Notes: a model not told the origin generated them from the letters alone. Counted from the first letter of the stretch, positions 8,477-18,279 are shown. The stretch is 37,943 bases of DNA from Candidatus Bipolaricaulota bacterium (GCA_027007005.1 JALTFO010000306.1:1-37943); one strand, 5' to 3'. A program made the numbers and translations.

Positions 8477-9742
8477 TTAGTTCCCCGATGACTCAATTTT
8501 CTTCCTGATCTCCTGCTCGCTAAGGCCTACTTCGGTCTCTTCGCCTGAATCCATGTCCTTCAGCTTGCCCACCTTCGAGGCAGCCTCGTCATCCCCCAGA
8601 ACGAGCAGGTAGCGGGCGGAGAGTTTGTTTGCCTGCGTCATCTGTTTTCTAAATGATCTCCCGCGGTAATCGAGATCGACCGCCAATCCCTGGCGGCGAA
8701 GATCGTTTGCTAGATTCAGGGCGAGTGCCCTTCCAGCATCACCCAGGGTGGCGAGGAAGAGGTCGATGCGGCGCTCTATTCCTCTTTCTTCGCGTTCCTT
8801 GAGGACAAGGACCAGCCGCTCCATCCCGCCGGCGAAGCCGACGCCGGGGGTGTCCGGGCCTCCGATCATCTTCACGAGATCGTCGTACCTCCCACCACCG
8901 AGGAGGGCGTCCTGCGCCCCCAGGTCTCTTGATGTAAGTTCAAACACGGTGCGTGTGTAGTAGTCGAGGCCGCGCACAAGATGAGGGTCCACCACATAGT
9001 CCAAGCCGAGCTGATCGAGAAGGCTCTTCACTTTATTAAAGTGATCTGCGCAGTCATCGCACAGGTGCTCGGCGCTCCCTGGGGCATCGGCGATGTAGGG
9101 TTGGCAGATTTTGTTCTTGCAGTCGAGAATGCGCAGCGGATTCTCCTCGTAGCGGCGCTGGCAGTCCTCACACATCGAGTCGATGTGCGGTGCAAAGTGC
9201 TCGCGCAGTGCGTCGCGATATCTCTTATGGTCGTCGGCGCAGCCGATGCTGTTTAAGCGCAGTGACAGTCCGCCCAGGCCGAGCTTGTCCATCAGGCTCC
9301 AGGCGAGGCTGATCACCTCCACGTCCAGGGCGGGATCCAATGATCCGATCGCCTCTACCCCGTACTGGTGGAACTGGCGGCTACGTCCCTTCTGTGGCTT
9401 CTCGTAGCGGAACATCGGCCCGATGTAGTACAGCTTCTGAAACGGATCCTGCGTTGTCATTCCGTGTTCAATGTAGGAGCGAACGACCGATGCGGTCGCC
9501 TCCGGCCTCAGGGTGAGGGACCTGCCCTTCTTGTCGGGAAAGGTGTACATCTCTTTGTTGACGACGTCCGTCGCTGCACCGATCCCGCGCGAGAAGAGCT
9601 CGGTATGCTCAACGAGAGGTGGGCGAATCTCACGGTAGTTGAAGCGGCGAGCGATCTCGCGAATGGTCGCCTCCAACTTCGTCCAGTAGTCGGCCTCGTC
9701 GGGCAGGATATCTCTCATCCCACGCACAGATTCGTATGCCAT
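8477..9742 (-). CDS. hisS: histidyl-tRNA synthetase
   Basis: This 421-residue class II aminoacyl-tRNA synthetase charges tRNA-His. It has the family N-terminus (VRGMRDILPDEADYW), motif 1 region, motif 2 with RYEKPQKGRSRQFHQYGVEA, the HisRS signature LVRGLDYYTRTVFE near residue 258, motif 3 VGFAGGMERL, and a C-terminal anticodon-binding domain from about residue 325. Length and motif order are normal. The start is two bases after the ribH stop, with its ribosome-binding region inside ribH, so it is translated with the riboflavin genes. Grouping hisS with rib genes is not a standard pairing. Confidence 0.96.
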   Translation of the reverse strand: MAYESVRGMRDILPDEADYWTKLEATIREIARRFNYREIRPPLVEHTELFSRGIGAATDVVNKEMYTFPDKKGRSLTLRPEATASVVRSYIEHGMTTQDPFQKLYYIGPMFRYEKPQKGRSRQFHQYGVEAIGSLDPALDVEVISLAWSLMDKLGLGGLSLRLNSIGCADDHKRYRDALREHFAPHIDSMCEDCQRRYEENPLRILDCKNKICQPYIADAPGSAEHLCDDCADHFNKVKSLLDQLGLDYVVDPHLVRGLDYYTRTVFELTSRDLGAQDALLGGGRYDDLVKMIGGPDTPGVGFAGGMERLVLVLKEREERGIERRIDLFLATLGDAGRALALNLANDLRRQGLAVDLDYRGRSFRKQMTQANKLSARYLLVLGDDEAASKVGKLKDMDSGEETEVGLSEQEIRKKIESSGN

Positions 9743-9744
9743 TC

Positions 9745-10209
9745 TTACAGTTCCTTCAGCAGGTTTGCCATCTCGATCATCGTCTCCGCTGCCTGTGAAC
9801 CCTTGTTTCCCATCTTCGTTCCTGCCCGCTCGATTGCCTGGTCGATCGTATCGGAGGTGATGACGCCGAACACGACGGGGACATCGACCTCCAGGTTCAC
9901 TCGGGCCAACCCCTTGGCGATCTCGCTTGCAATCATGTCGAAGTGCGGCGTCGCTCCGCGGATCACTGCTGCCAGGGCGATGATGCCATCGTAGTTCCCG
10001 CTTTGAGCCATTATGCGTGCTACCTTTGAGACCTCAAAGGCTCCCGGAACCCAGGTAACTTCGATTGCATCATCGGATACGTTCGATCGACGTAGCCGAT
10101 CGAGTGCACCGTCGAGGAGGCGCGTGGTGATCAGGTCGTTGAACCTGCTGACGACGATTCCCGCTCGCAAGCCCTTCCCGTCGAAGCCTCCCTCGTATAC
10201 CTTTGTCAT
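9745..10209 (-). CDS. ribH: 6,7-dimethyl-8-ribityllumazine synthase
   Basis: This 154-residue lumazine synthase condenses 5-amino-6-ribitylaminouracil with 3,4-dihydroxy-2-butanone 4-phosphate, the penultimate riboflavin step. Visible family blocks are IVVSRFND near the N-terminus, WVPGAFEVSKVA, the loop AAVIRGATPHFDMIASE, and PVVFGVITSDTIDQAIERAGTK read in two adjoining parts. The track starts 15 codons earlier, but AGGAGGAGAA lies directly before the ATG at 10209, giving the usual N-terminus MTKVYEGGF. The extra upstream codons come from the intergenic repeat. It is the third gene of ribE-ribBA-ribH-hisS. Confidence 0.96.
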   Translation of the reverse strand: MTKVYEGGFDGKGLRAGIVVSRFNDLITTRLLDGALDRLRRSNVSDDAIEVTWVPGAFEVSKVARIMAQSGNYDGIIALAAVIRGATPHFDMIASEIAKGLARVNLEVDVPVVFGVITSDTIDQAIERAGTKMGNKGSQAAETMIEMANLLKEL

Positions 10210-10223
10210 TTCTCCTCCTGTGC

Positions 10224-10318
10224 TTCTCATTGACTGATTTAGTGATTGAATCATTTAGTCATTGAACTCAACCCACAATCTTCCGATCTCTCAATCATTC
10301 AATTTTTCAATGCCCCAG
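10224..10318. repeat. degenerate AT-rich intergenic repeat, copy B
   Basis: The ribBA-ribH gap is filled with words such as GATTTAGTGATTGAATCATT and a 22-nt stretch at 10282-10303 that matches 32926-32947 with two mismatches (core CCGATCTCTCAAT). Like the other two copies it sits between co-directional genes. Confidence 0.5.
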
Positions 10319-10319
10319 T

Positions 10320-11519
10320 CTAGACGTCATGCAGCTTGTGACCAAGTTTCTCCTTCTTTGTCTTCAGATAGTAACGATTGTGCTCGTTCGGTGGAATCTC
10401 GATTGGGACCTGCTCGGTGATCTTGAGTCCGTATCCGCCGAGCCCGATCACCTTCTTGGGGTTGTTCGTCAGGAGGCGGATGGTCGTCAATCCGAGGTCG
10501 CACAGGATCTGCGCTCCGATGCCGTAGTCACGCAGGTCGGCGGGGAAACCGAGGCGCTCGTTTGCCTCCACCGTGTCTAGGCCTTGATCTTGCAACTGGT
10601 AGGCGCAGACCTTGTTTTTCAGGCCTATGCCGCGCCCTTCTTGCCGCATGTAGACGAGGACGCCGAGGCCCTCTTTTTCGATCATCTCCATCGCATGGTG
10701 TAGCTGGTCTCCGCAATCGCAGCGATATGATCCGAACACGTCCCCGGTGAGGCACTCCGAATGGACGCGCACGAGCACGTTCTCCTTTCCGGCAACGTCT
10801 CCTTTCACAAGCGCCACGTGTTCCTCGTTCTCGATGGGGCTTGTGTAGCTGACGATCTTGAAATCACCATAACGTGTGGGCAACTCGGCCGTTGCCACGC
10901 GCTCCACAAGGTTCTCATGCCGCTTGCGATAAGCAATGAGGTCGGCAATGTTGGCGATGGCAAGTTTGTGTTCGGCTGCGAATTTTCTCAGCCGCGGAAG
11001 GCGGGCCATCGTGCCATCGTCGTCCATCACCTCACAGATCACTGCCGCAGGTTTCAAACCGGCCAAGCGGGCTAGATCAACTGCCGCCTCGGTGTGGCCA
11101 GCGCGCTTGAGGACGCCGCCCTGCTGCGCGATCAGAGGAAAGACGTGCCCGGGACGAGCGAGGTCGTCCGGACCGGAGCCATCATCGATCAACACCTGCA
11201 CGGTGTGAGCGCGATCTTGAGCCGAGATCCCAGTACTGATACCGAAGCGTGCATCAACGCTGATTGTGAATTTTGTCCCATGCAAAGCGGTGTTCTCTGG
11301 CGCCATCGGCGGGAGGGCCAGCTTGTGAGCGCGATCTGCGTCTAGCGGTGCACAAATAAGTCCGCGAGCGTACTTGGCCATGAAGTTGATCGTCTCCGGA
11401 CGGACGTGCTCGGCGGCGATCACCAGATCGCCCTCATTTTCTCTGTTCTCGTCATCGACAAGGATCACTATCTCGCCGCTCTTGATCCGTTCGACAGCCT
11501 CTTCGATGCTAATGAACAT
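10320..11519 (-). CDS. ribBA: bifunctional DHBP synthase / GTP cyclohydrolase II
   Basis: This 399-residue fusion catalyses the two entry reactions of riboflavin synthesis. Residues 1-200 are 3,4-dihydroxy-2-butanone 4-phosphate synthase, with [16 protein letters not shown] near residue 22 and [14 protein letters not shown]. Residues 201-399 are GTP cyclohydrolase II, with the zinc-binding cysteines in [19 protein letters not shown] and the catalytic region [13 protein letters not shown], ending in LLTNNPKK. Both halves look intact. Its start overlaps ribE by 11 bp, indicating translational coupling. ribD is not in the window. Confidence 0.97.
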   Translation of the reverse strand: MFISIEEAVERIKSGEIVILVDDENRENEGDLVIAAEHVRPETINFMAKYARGLICAPLDADRAHKLALPPMAPENTALHGTKFTISVDARFGISTGISAQDRAHTVQVLIDDGSGPDDLARPGHVFPLIAQQGGVLKRAGHTEAAVDLARLAGLKPAAVICEVMDDDGTMARLPRLRKFAAEHKLAIANIADLIAYRKRHENLVERVATAELPTRYGDFKIVSYTSPIENEEHVALVKGDVAGKENVLVRVHSECLTGDVFGSYRCDCGDQLHHAMEMIEKEGLGVLVYMRQEGRGIGLKNKVCAYQLQDQGLDTVEANERLGFPADLRDYGIGAQILCDLGLTTIRLLTNNPKKVIGLGGYGLKITEQVPIEIPPNEHNRYYLKTKKEKLGHKLHDV

Positions 11520-12087
11520 GCTTCATCATCCCCTCAACGTACTTTGCCAGTATGTCAAACTCGATGTTTACCGGATCTCCCACATGCCTATCCTGCAGGG
11601 CCGTCTGGTTATACGTATGAGGGATCACCGCCACCTGGAATGTTCTATCGGTCGTCGCAAACGGTGTCAGGCTGATCCCATCGATCGCCACTGATCCCTT
11701 ATCCGTAACATAAGCGCGGTACTCACCCGGGTAAGAGAAGACGAACTTCCACCCTTCGCGCTCGCGACGTACCACCTGCACCTTGCCAACTGCGTCCACG
11801 TGTCCGAGGACAAGATGCCCATCGAGACCATTCTCGATAGTAAGAGGAAGCTCCAGGTTCACGCGTGCGCGCAGGCGTTGCTTTCCAAGTGACGTTCGCA
11901 TGAACGTCTCCGAGGATATATCAGCGCGGAATCCATCTCGTGTTAGCTCTGAAACAGTAAGGCAGACACCGTTGACCGCGATGCTCTCTCCCAGCGTCAG
12001 TCTATCGCGCAGGGAAGTAGAGATGCCAAGTCGGTCGCGGCGCAGCTCCACGAGCAGTCCCAAGTCAGCCACAATTCCAGTAAACAT
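11509..12087 (-). CDS. ribE: riboflavin synthase alpha chain
   Basis: This 192-residue enzyme dismutates two lumazines to riboflavin. It shows the tandem lumazine-binding repeats: MFTGIV and [10 protein letters not shown] in the first, [14 protein letters not shown] and [10 protein letters not shown] in the second. It is first in the minus-strand order ribE-ribBA-ribH-hisS. The MFTGIV start is the family norm, but no SD precedes it; a promoter just upstream suggests a nearly leaderless message. The 93-bp space to yidC is too small for an FMN riboswitch and contains none of its conserved words. Confidence 0.96.
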   Translation of the reverse strand: MFTGIVADLGLLVELRRDRLGISTSLRDRLTLGESIAVNGVCLTVSELTRDGFRADISSETFMRTSLGKQRLRARVNLELPLTIENGLDGHLVLGHVDAVGKVQVVRREREGWKFVFSYPGEYRAYVTDKGSVAIDGISLTPFATTDRTFQVAVIPHTYNQTALQDRHVGDPVNIEFDILAKYVEGMMKHVH

Positions 12088-12098
12088 CGATGTAAGCG

Positions 12099-12127
12099 AG
12101 TTTACTGCAATGGAGAATATCGATCAA
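12099..12127 (-). promoter_or_regulatory. candidate promoter of the riboflavin operon (near-leaderless)
   Basis: On the minus strand a -35-like TTGATC and a -10-like TAAACT are 17 bp apart. The -10 ends 11 bases before the ribE ATG, so the leader would be only about five nucleotides. The lack of an SD before ribE agrees with this. Confidence 0.35.
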
Positions 12128-12180
12128 CGAAGTTGCGCCACCATCAATGCTTGGATACCCTATCCGTCCAGGAGGCTATC

Positions 12181-13758
12181 TTGCTAAAACGACGTGCTTA
12201 TTTGATATTTGTGCTGTTGATCGCGGTTACTTCTCTCCTAGCCCTTGCCGGGACGACGAAGGATATGTCGTACACTGTCACCAAGAATGGCGAGTTCAAA
12301 GAGGTCACGGTGACGACCGCGCTGGCAAGCTATATCTTCTCAGAAGACGGCGGGGTGCTGAAGAGTGTCTACCTCGCATTTGCCTCCTACGGGTCGAGAG
12401 TAGCAGAGCTCGTCCCGGGGACGAAGACCGACACAAAGACGCTAGAACGGCAGTATGTGAGTAATGTCGTGTTCCCATTTACCACTAGCGCTGGTGGTGC
12501 CGATTTTGTCTACACCCTCGTCGGCGTCGATCAGCCGACCCCGGATAGGCTAACCGTTGAATTCCGTGGCACCTCGGGTGACCTGACGGTCGACAAGAAG
12601 TTCATAATTCACAACGATCCGTATTACACGGTCGGTGTAGCGCTAAATGTAGAGAACACCTCCGATCAGGCTGCATCCATTCAGATGACACTTGGAGATT
12701 ACACTCCTGTCGAGAAGGGGAGGTCTCTTGTCTATCAGTTCGATAACGGTGCCGGTAGTGACCTCTTGGCGCAAGGCTCGTATACGTCATTCAACGGTGT
12801 TGGACTGATGGATAAGAAGACGGTCTTCTTCCTCAAGGCGAACGACGACACAGGTGTCGCCCCATTTGCGAATCGCGAACAGTCGGGAAACAGGCGCTTC
12901 GGCGTTAACCTTGCTGCGAGCCCGGGGGCGACCAGCTACTCATTCTCCCTGTACGGTGGACGCAGGCAATACCTCCTGATGCAGCATTCCGGCCTCGGTA
13001 CGCTCGACAACCCGGGAACGGCTGCACGGCTGATGATCCCCGTAATCCAGTTTCTAAACCTGCTCTATCGCTACACGGGAAACTACGCATGGGCAATTCT
13101 TCTGTTCACCCTTATCACGCGCGTGGTCCTTTTCCCGTTGATGCGCAAGCAGTACCACTCAATGGCCAAGATGCAGAAATTGCAGCCGCGGCTGAAAAAG
13201 ATCCAGGAGCGGTTCAAGGATGACAAACAGCTTATGCAGCAGAAGCTGATGGAGATGTACAAGAAAGAGGGGGTCAACCCAATGGGTGGATGCCTCCCGA
13301 TGTTTGTGCAGCTACCAATCCTCATTCTGCTATGGAAGGCGATCCTCTATTCTGCCACGCAGATTCATCTGTCGCCTGGATTCCTTTGGATGTCTGACCT
13401 TAGCGTGCGCGACCCGTACTTTATTCTCGTGATTCTGACGACGGCAGTGATGATCCTACAGCAGAAGATGATGACCCCGATGACCACCACTGATGCGAAG
13501 GGAAGCCAGAAGTACATGGGGTACATGATGCCGATATTCATGGCCTTCTTCCTGTATAACTTCCCTGCTGGTCTATGGTTCTACTATCTGCTGACGACAC
13601 TTTTCCAGGTAGGACAGCAGTACTTCGTCAACTGGGAAATGGCGAAGGATGAGGCAGAGAAAGGCGGTGGGGCTGCCGAGATCGTCGAGGACGACGAGCC
13701 TGAAGAGATCATTGAGGCAAAGACGAGCGATGACGAACACGATAGAGAAGGTAAGTAA
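12181..13758 (+). CDS. yidC: membrane protein insertase YidC
   Basis: This 525-residue Oxa1/YidC insertase helps Sec-dependent and independent proteins enter the membrane. It has an N-terminal transmembrane helix (LIFVLLIAVTSLLALAG), a large extracytoplasmic beta domain of about 250 residues, then the conserved insertase core with LITRVVLFPLMRKQ (groove arginine), the cytoplasmic helical hairpin LQPRLKKIQERFKDD, the block GVNPMGGCLPMFVQLP and further transmembrane helices. The acidic C-terminal tail is hydrophilic. The large domain is typical of bacteria with two membranes. I start at TTG 12181 because CCAGGAGG lies five bases upstream; the track adds 16 unlikely codons. It overlaps jag. The usual rpmH-rnpA upstream neighbours are absent. 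Confidence 0.94.
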   Translation: MLKRRAYLIFVLLIAVTSLLALAGTTKDMSYTVTKNGEFKEVTVTTALASYIFSEDGGVLKSVYLAFASYGSRVAELVPGTKTDTKTLERQYVSNVVFPFTTSAGGADFVYTLVGVDQPTPDRLTVEFRGTSGDLTVDKKFIIHNDPYYTVGVALNVENTSDQAASIQMTLGDYTPVEKGRSLVYQFDNGAGSDLLAQGSYTSFNGVGLMDKKTVFFLKANDDTGVAPFANREQSGNRRFGVNLAASPGATSYSFSLYGGRRQYLLMQHSGLGTLDNPGTAARLMIPVIQFLNLLYRYTGNYAWAILLFTLITRVVLFPLMRKQYHSMAKMQKLQPRLKKIQERFKDDKQLMQQKLMEMYKKEGVNPMGGCLPMFVQLPILILLWKAILYSATQIHLSPGFLWMSDLSVRDPYFILVILTTAVMILQQKMMTPMTTTDAKGSQKYMGYMMPIFMAFFLYNFPAGLWFYYLLTTLFQVGQQYFVNWEMAKDEAEKGGGAAEIVEDDEPEEIIEAKTSDDEHDREGK

Positions 13759-14197
13759 AGAGGTTGAGTCCTTCCTGCGGGGGCTTCTTGATGTCCTTGA
13801 GGAGGAAGAGATCACGTTCGCCGTCGAGGGCGATCCGATGGAGGAATTGTACGTTAACCTCACGGGGAACCTGTTCTCCCTTCCTGAAGAGCGGCCGATC
13901 CTCACCGCGCTGGAACACCTGGTTCAGATAGCCGTCCACCGCAAGACTGGGATCGATTGTGCTATCATCCTCGATGTCAACGGGGCGGTGAAGAAGAGGC
14001 GAGCAGAGCTCATCAGGTTCGCCCTCGGTGCCGCTGAATCGGTGCGGCGCGAGCACAAGCGGATACGGCTCAATCCGATGCCGTCACGCGAGAGGCGCAC
14101 GATCCACATCACACTCGCTAATTTTCCTGGCGTGAAGACCTATAGCGTAGGCGAGGGCGACGAGCGTCGCGTGGTCATCGAGCCAGAAGACGCCTGA
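13730..14197 (+). CDS. jag: Jag/KhpB-like RNA-binding protein (KH-R3H)
   Basis: This 155-residue protein has a KH domain in the middle and a C-terminal R3H domain (SRERRTIHITLANFPGVKTYS, shown in part). KhpB/Jag proteins bind RNA and are almost always encoded between yidC and mnmE, as here. The track's start lies inside yidC in another frame; I use ATG 13730, giving MTNTIEKVSKEVESF and a 29-bp overlap with yidC. The SD is weak (GAGG at long spacing), so coupling to yidC translation is likely. The N-terminal Jag_N domain found in longer homologues is missing. Confidence 0.88.
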   Translation: MTNTIEKVSKEVESFLRGLLDVLEEEEITFAVEGDPMEELYVNLTGNLFSLPEERPILTALEHLVQIAVHRKTGIDCAIILDVNGAVKKRRAELIRFALGAAESVRREHKRIRLNPMPSRERRTIHITLANFPGVKTYSVGEGDERRVVIEPEDA

Positions 14198-15576
14198 TGC
14201 AAGGCTCGCTCGCCGGCGAGACCATCGCCGCCATCTCAACACCGATCGGCGAGGGCGGGATCGGGATTGTCCGCATGAGCGGGCCTGATGCGATAGAGAT
14301 CGCATCACTCCTCTTCCGCTCTCAACGCGAAGTGGACCTTCACAAAGTTCCCACGCACACAATTTACTACGGGCACATTGATGTTCGAGGCGAGACCCTC
14401 GATGAGGTGCTGCTGTCTGTAATGCGCGCTCCGCGCACGTACACGCGTGAGGACGTGGTCGAGATAAACTGCCACGGCGGGATCGTTGCGGTGCGCTCGG
14501 TCCTCGATGCCGTGCTAGACGCGGGGGCGCGTTTAGCCGAGAGGGGTGAGTTTACTAAGCGCGCTTTCCTCAATGGGCGTATTTCCCTTGATCAGGCCGC
14601 TTCAGTTCTCAACGTTGTCAGTGCGAAGACAAAGTTAGGCTTGGAGGTGGCAGTCGATCAGCTTGGAGGGCGCTTCTCTGAACAGATCGCACATATGCGC
14701 GAGCAGATTGCCTTACTCTTGGCGCGCATCGAGGTGGAGATCGACTACCCAGATGAGGATATTCACCAGGAGAAAATCACGCAGGATGTGAAGCAACTCA
14801 TATCGCACGTTAAAGAACTCCTTGCGGCGAGTGAGCAGGGACGGGTGCTGCGCGAGGGGTTAACCATCGCTATCATCGGGCGGCCTAATGTTGGTAAGTC
14901 AACGCTATTAAATGCTCTTCTCTCCGAACAGAGGGCGATCGTTACCGAGGTTCCAGGTACGACGCGCGACACGATCGAAGAGATTGCCGTGATCGGCGGC
15001 GTGCCGGTGCGCCTCATCGATACTGCGGGGTTGCGGGCACCGACAAGTGTGGTGGAAGCCGAGGGGGTGCGTCGCTCACAGGAAGCGATGAAACGAGCCG
15101 ATCTTCTTCTGCTGCTCGTAGATCGAAGTTGTGAGATGACTAGCGAGGATCGAGATCTCTTGGATCAAGAGTGGGATAGGCCGATCTTTGTCGTTTTGAA
15201 CAAGTCCGACCTGCCGCGGGTGATCGAACCCCGCGCGATCGAGGAGCACGTATCGGGCTGCGCGCTCTACGAAATCTCCGCCGAGACGAGGGAGGGGATT
15301 GAAGAACTAAAGAATGGCATCATTTCTGAGCTTCTCGGCGGTAGGATCGAAGGGCGAAATGCCGTTCTCCTTCTCGATACGTGGGAAAGAGACCTGTTGC
15401 GCAGAATGAGGCAAGCACTCGCGCGCGCAGCAGCGGCGATCGAGCAGGGATCCACTCCCGATATCATCGCCGAGGAGCTACGCCTAGCGCACGCGACCGC
15501 GGGCGAACTACAAGGGATCGATGCTAACGAGGAGGTCCTCGACCAGCTCTTCCGCCGGTTCTGTGTCGGAAAGTAG
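14197..15576 (+). CDS. mnmE: tRNA modification GTPase MnmE
   Basis: This 459-residue GTPase acts with MnmG to modify U34 of certain tRNAs. It has the N-terminal tetrahydrofolate-binding domain (IAAISTPIGEGGIGIVRMSG). A helical domain carries the inserted G domain: G1 GRPNVGKS at about 228-235, G2 region PGTTRDT, G3 DTAG and G4 NKSD. The C-terminus FCVGK holds the conserved cysteine (family FCIGK). The start overlaps the jag stop by one base (TGATG). Length and motifs are standard. Confidence 0.97.
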   Translation: MQGSLAGETIAAISTPIGEGGIGIVRMSGPDAIEIASLLFRSQREVDLHKVPTHTIYYGHIDVRGETLDEVLLSVMRAPRTYTREDVVEINCHGGIVAVRSVLDAVLDAGARLAERGEFTKRAFLNGRISLDQAASVLNVVSAKTKLGLEVAVDQLGGRFSEQIAHMREQIALLLARIEVEIDYPDEDIHQEKITQDVKQLISHVKELLAASEQGRVLREGLTIAIIGRPNVGKSTLLNALLSEQRAIVTEVPGTTRDTIEEIAVIGGVPVRLIDTAGLRAPTSVVEAEGVRRSQEAMKRADLLLLLVDRSCEMTSEDRDLLDQEWDRPIFVVLNKSDLPRVIEPRAIEEHVSGCALYEISAETREGIEELKNGIISELLGGRIEGRNAVLLLDTWERDLLRRMRQALARAAAAIEQGSTPDIIAEELRLAHATAGELQGIDANEEVLDQLFRRFCVGK

Positions 15577-15691
15577 CAACTGTCTTACAGTACCTTATGA
15601 CACACATCACCTAGAGTGCAGCCAGATGTACGTTCATTCCGCGTACTCCTGGGTTTCTCTCCCAAGACAAACTTGCTAGGATGAATTCACC

Positions 15692-16561
15692 ATGGCTACG
15701 AATCTCGCTACGCCGATCAGTTCTCGGTTGCTCTCAACGCGTGCTCGAGAACTTCCCATTGCAGGGAAGATAGCGCGTAGAGAGGGTGAGCGGGTCAGTC
15801 TGTTTGGTATTCCCTTCTCCAGGCTCAGTCTAGCGAAGGCTCTCGACTTCACGCAAGGGATGCTGAACATGAACGGGTCGCACGTTGTTGTCACCCCAAA
15901 TACGGTCTCATTGATGCGCGCGCAGCAAGATGTGGCCCTCCTTGATTCCTATCGTCGCGCGGACTTGGTCGTAGCAGACGGAGCTGGGCTGGTGTGGGCA
16001 ACGCGCCTGCTCGGTATTCCGCTCCCCGAGCGCGTTCCTGGGATCGCGCTTGCTGAGGAGCTGCTGCGCATGGGCAACGATTGTGCGTGTCGAGTATTCC
16101 TCCTCGGTGGTAAGGAGGGTGTCTGTTTGCGGGCGAAGGAGCGTCTACTGCAGCGCTTCCCCGGCCTTCGTATTGTCGGCGTTCAGCACGGATTCTTTTC
16201 GGACGAGGAAGAAGTCATTAGTGCAATCGATAGAGCGCGGCCCGACCTGCTCCTTGTCGGGATGGGTGTCCCCCGCCAGGAGCTGTTCATGATGCGCGTT
16301 CGCGATAGATTGAATGTTCCGCTGATGATCGGGATCGGTGGCGCTCTTGACATCTTCTCCGGTGACCGCGTCCGCGCTCCGCGTATCTGGCAAAAGATGG
16401 GCCTTGAATGGCTGTTTCGTCTGCTTCAGGAGCCACGCAGAATGCGCGATGTCCTCCTGATCCCGCGATTCATGTTGCGGGTGCTGTGGATGCGTGGAAT
16501 TCTTTCCATCAAGGGTTTCCTCTCGATTTCCGAAAGACGCCGACCGGTCACATCTGACTAG
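15692..16561 (+). CDS. WecG/TagA/CpsF family glycosyltransferase (GT26)
   Basis: This 289-residue protein matches the GT26 family that adds N-acetylmannosamine-type sugars to lipid-linked cell-envelope precursors. Diagnostic blocks are VVVTPNTVSLMRA, ADLVVADGAGLVWATRLLG, ERVPGIAL, LLVGMGVPRQELF, and GGALDIFSGDRVRAPRIWQK with the following GLEWLFRLLQEPRRM. About 45 N-terminal residues are unlike the family and may be an extension. The SD is weak; a TGC-TAGGAT extended -10 ends nine bases before the ATG, so the mRNA may be leaderless. The stop codon shares CTAG with the recJ stop. The 115-bp gap after mnmE holds only a weak hairpin. The acceptor sugar is unknown. Confidence 0.9.
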   Translation: MATNLATPISSRLLSTRARELPIAGKIARREGERVSLFGIPFSRLSLAKALDFTQGMLNMNGSHVVVTPNTVSLMRAQQDVALLDSYRRADLVVADGAGLVWATRLLGIPLPERVPGIALAEELLRMGNDCACRVFLLGGKEGVCLRAKERLLQRFPGLRIVGVQHGFFSDEEEVISAIDRARPDLLLVGMGVPRQELFMMRVRDRLNVPLMIGIGGALDIFSGDRVRAPRIWQKMGLEWLFRLLQEPRRMRDVLLIPRFMLRVLWMRGILSIKGFLSISERRRPVTSD

Positions 16562-18279
16562 TCGCACTTGATAAGATCGACCACGTTTACCTGCACTGAG
16601 CCTTTCCAGTCGTCGAAGCCGGCGCGGAAGACGACGCACACCGGCCCGTCCTCGAACAGGTCAATGTGATTTGCCATGCGGAAAGCAATGAATGGGAGAG
16701 AGACACCGTTTTGCACCAGCCGCCCCTTGAGATGCTGCCTGCCTGAACCGACAAAGCTCATCCCTTCGAATAAGCAGTCACGCAGCAGGAGAATTGGAGA
16801 TGGATTCCCCGGCCCGTAGGGCGAGAGTGACCGTAGGTTAGTGTAGAAGCGGATATCGATCTCCCTTGCCGCAACTTCTGCGTCGATCATGTCCGCGCCA
16901 TACCCCACCTGAACCGGCTGCTGAGCCATGTAACTGTAGAGGCGTTGCCGCAACTCAGCTAACCGCTCGTTCTCAAGCGAAAAGCCCGCTGCCATCTTGT
17001 GTCCGCCATAGCGAAGCAAAAGGTCTGAGTGTGCGTTTAGGCACTCGGCCATGTCGAACCCCTCCACGCTGCGGCACGATGCGCGACTTACACGTTCACC
17101 TTGCGAGATGACAATCGCCGGCACGTGATAGCGATCGGCGAGGCTGGAAGCCGCGAGCCCGAGGATTCCCTCATTCCAGTGCTCACCCGAGAGGACAACT
17201 ATCCCATCGTCCCTAGGATTCGTCCCGTTTGTCGCAAGCTGCTCCTCTGCCTGTGCGATCAGGTCGCGCTGAGCGATCTCTCGATCGCGGTTGTAGTCGA
17301 GAAGGATCTCCGTCAGGTACTCAGCGCGGTTCTTGTCCTTCGTTGTCAGTAAGAGGAAGGCAACCTTTGGATCGCCAGCGCGGTTGGCAGCATTCAGTTT
17401 TGGGGCGATGAAGTAGCCGATGTCTCTTGCGTTGATCCGTTTCACGTTGATCGACAGCCTCTTAGCCAACACCTGCAGCCCAAGGGACGATCCCTCCCCG
17501 CGGGCGATGAGCGAGAATCCTTTGCGCACTAGGGCTCTGTTCTCGATTTCTGCACCTTCAGCGAGGGGCACGAGATCAGCTATTGTCCCCAAAGCAACAA
17601 GGTCGAGCAGATCATACGGAGTGGGGCGATTCAGATGTTCGTACAAGGCACACACGAGCTTAAATGCCACTCCCACTCCGGCCAAGTGTCGGTTGGGGTA
17701 GGAGTCTGTTGCTTGGTGAGCGTCGACTACGGCCGCTGCGGCAGGGACCCTATCTGTGGGCAGATGGTGGTCGGTGACAATCGTGTCGATACCCGCGTCA
17801 CGAAGGATACTGATCTCTTCGATGTTGGAGATTCCACAATCGACGGTGATGACCAAGCTAAATCCCTCTCCGATCGCGCGTTGGATGAATTTCTTCGACA
17901 GGCCATGACCATTTTCACGGTCGCCAACTTCCACCTTGATCGTTCCTGAGGGAAAGAGTGGAAGAAGTCCCAGATAGAGGACGGCTGCACCGGTTAATCC
18001 GTCGGCATCGAAGTCACCGTGGATATAGATCTTATCTTTGTTATCAAGCGCGGTGATAACACGCGCTACCGCGCTATCCATTCCGGATAGGAGGAAAGGA
18101 GAATGAAAGCGATCGATGTCGGGATCGATCAGTCTACGCCACTGTTCTCCTCCCCGATGGGCGAGGAGAACCGCAAACGGACAAGCGCAAGATAGGGAAG
18201 TGGCAATCTGGTCAACCAGGTTCTCTTCCGGGAGGGGAGAAATCTCCCATCTCCTCTCCCCCCGGATGAGGGACTTCAT
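16558..18279 (-). CDS. recJ: single-stranded-DNA exonuclease RecJ
   Basis: This 573-residue DHH-family 5'-3' exonuclease serves recombination and mismatch repair. Metal-binding motifs are DFDADG near residue 89, VDCGIS, and TDHHLP. The DHHA1 domain carries RYGGHKMAAGFSLE, and a C-terminal OB domain ends in VQVNVVDLIKCD. The start overlaps the secF stop by one base (TGATG), so it is co-translated with secF. Its stop overlaps that of the convergent glycosyltransferase on the palindrome CTAG. Length is normal. Confidence 0.95.
   Translation of the reverse strand: MKSLIRGERRWEISPLPEENLVDQIATSLSCACPFAVLLAHRGGEQWRRLIDPDIDRFHSPFLLSGMDSAVARVITALDNKDKIYIHGDFDADGLTGAAVLYLGLLPLFPSGTIKVEVGDRENGHGLSKKFIQRAIGEGFSLVITVDCGISNIEEISILRDAGIDTIVTDHHLPTDRVPAAAAVVDAHQATDSYPNRHLAGVGVAFKLVCALYEHLNRPTPYDLLDLVALGTIADLVPLAEGAEIENRALVRKGFSLIARGEGSSLGLQVLAKRLSINVKRINARDIGYFIAPKLNAANRAGDPKVAFLLLTTKDKNRAEYLTEILLDYNRDREIAQRDLIAQAEEQLATNGTNPRDDGIVVLSGEHWNEGILGLAASSLADRYHVPAIVISQGERVSRASCRSVEGFDMAECLNAHSDLLLRYGGHKMAAGFSLENERLAELRQRLYSYMAQQPVQVGYGADMIDAEVAAREIDIRFYTNLRSLSPYGPGNPSPILLLRDCLFEGMSFVGSGRQHLKGRLVQNGVSLPFIAFRMANHIDLFEDGPVCVVFRAGFDDWKGSVQVNVVDLIKCD

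Noticed and set aside
12088-12180. FMN riboswitch before the riboflavin operon
   Set aside because: The gap is too short for the element and none of its conserved words are present; a near-leaderless promoter explains the region better.
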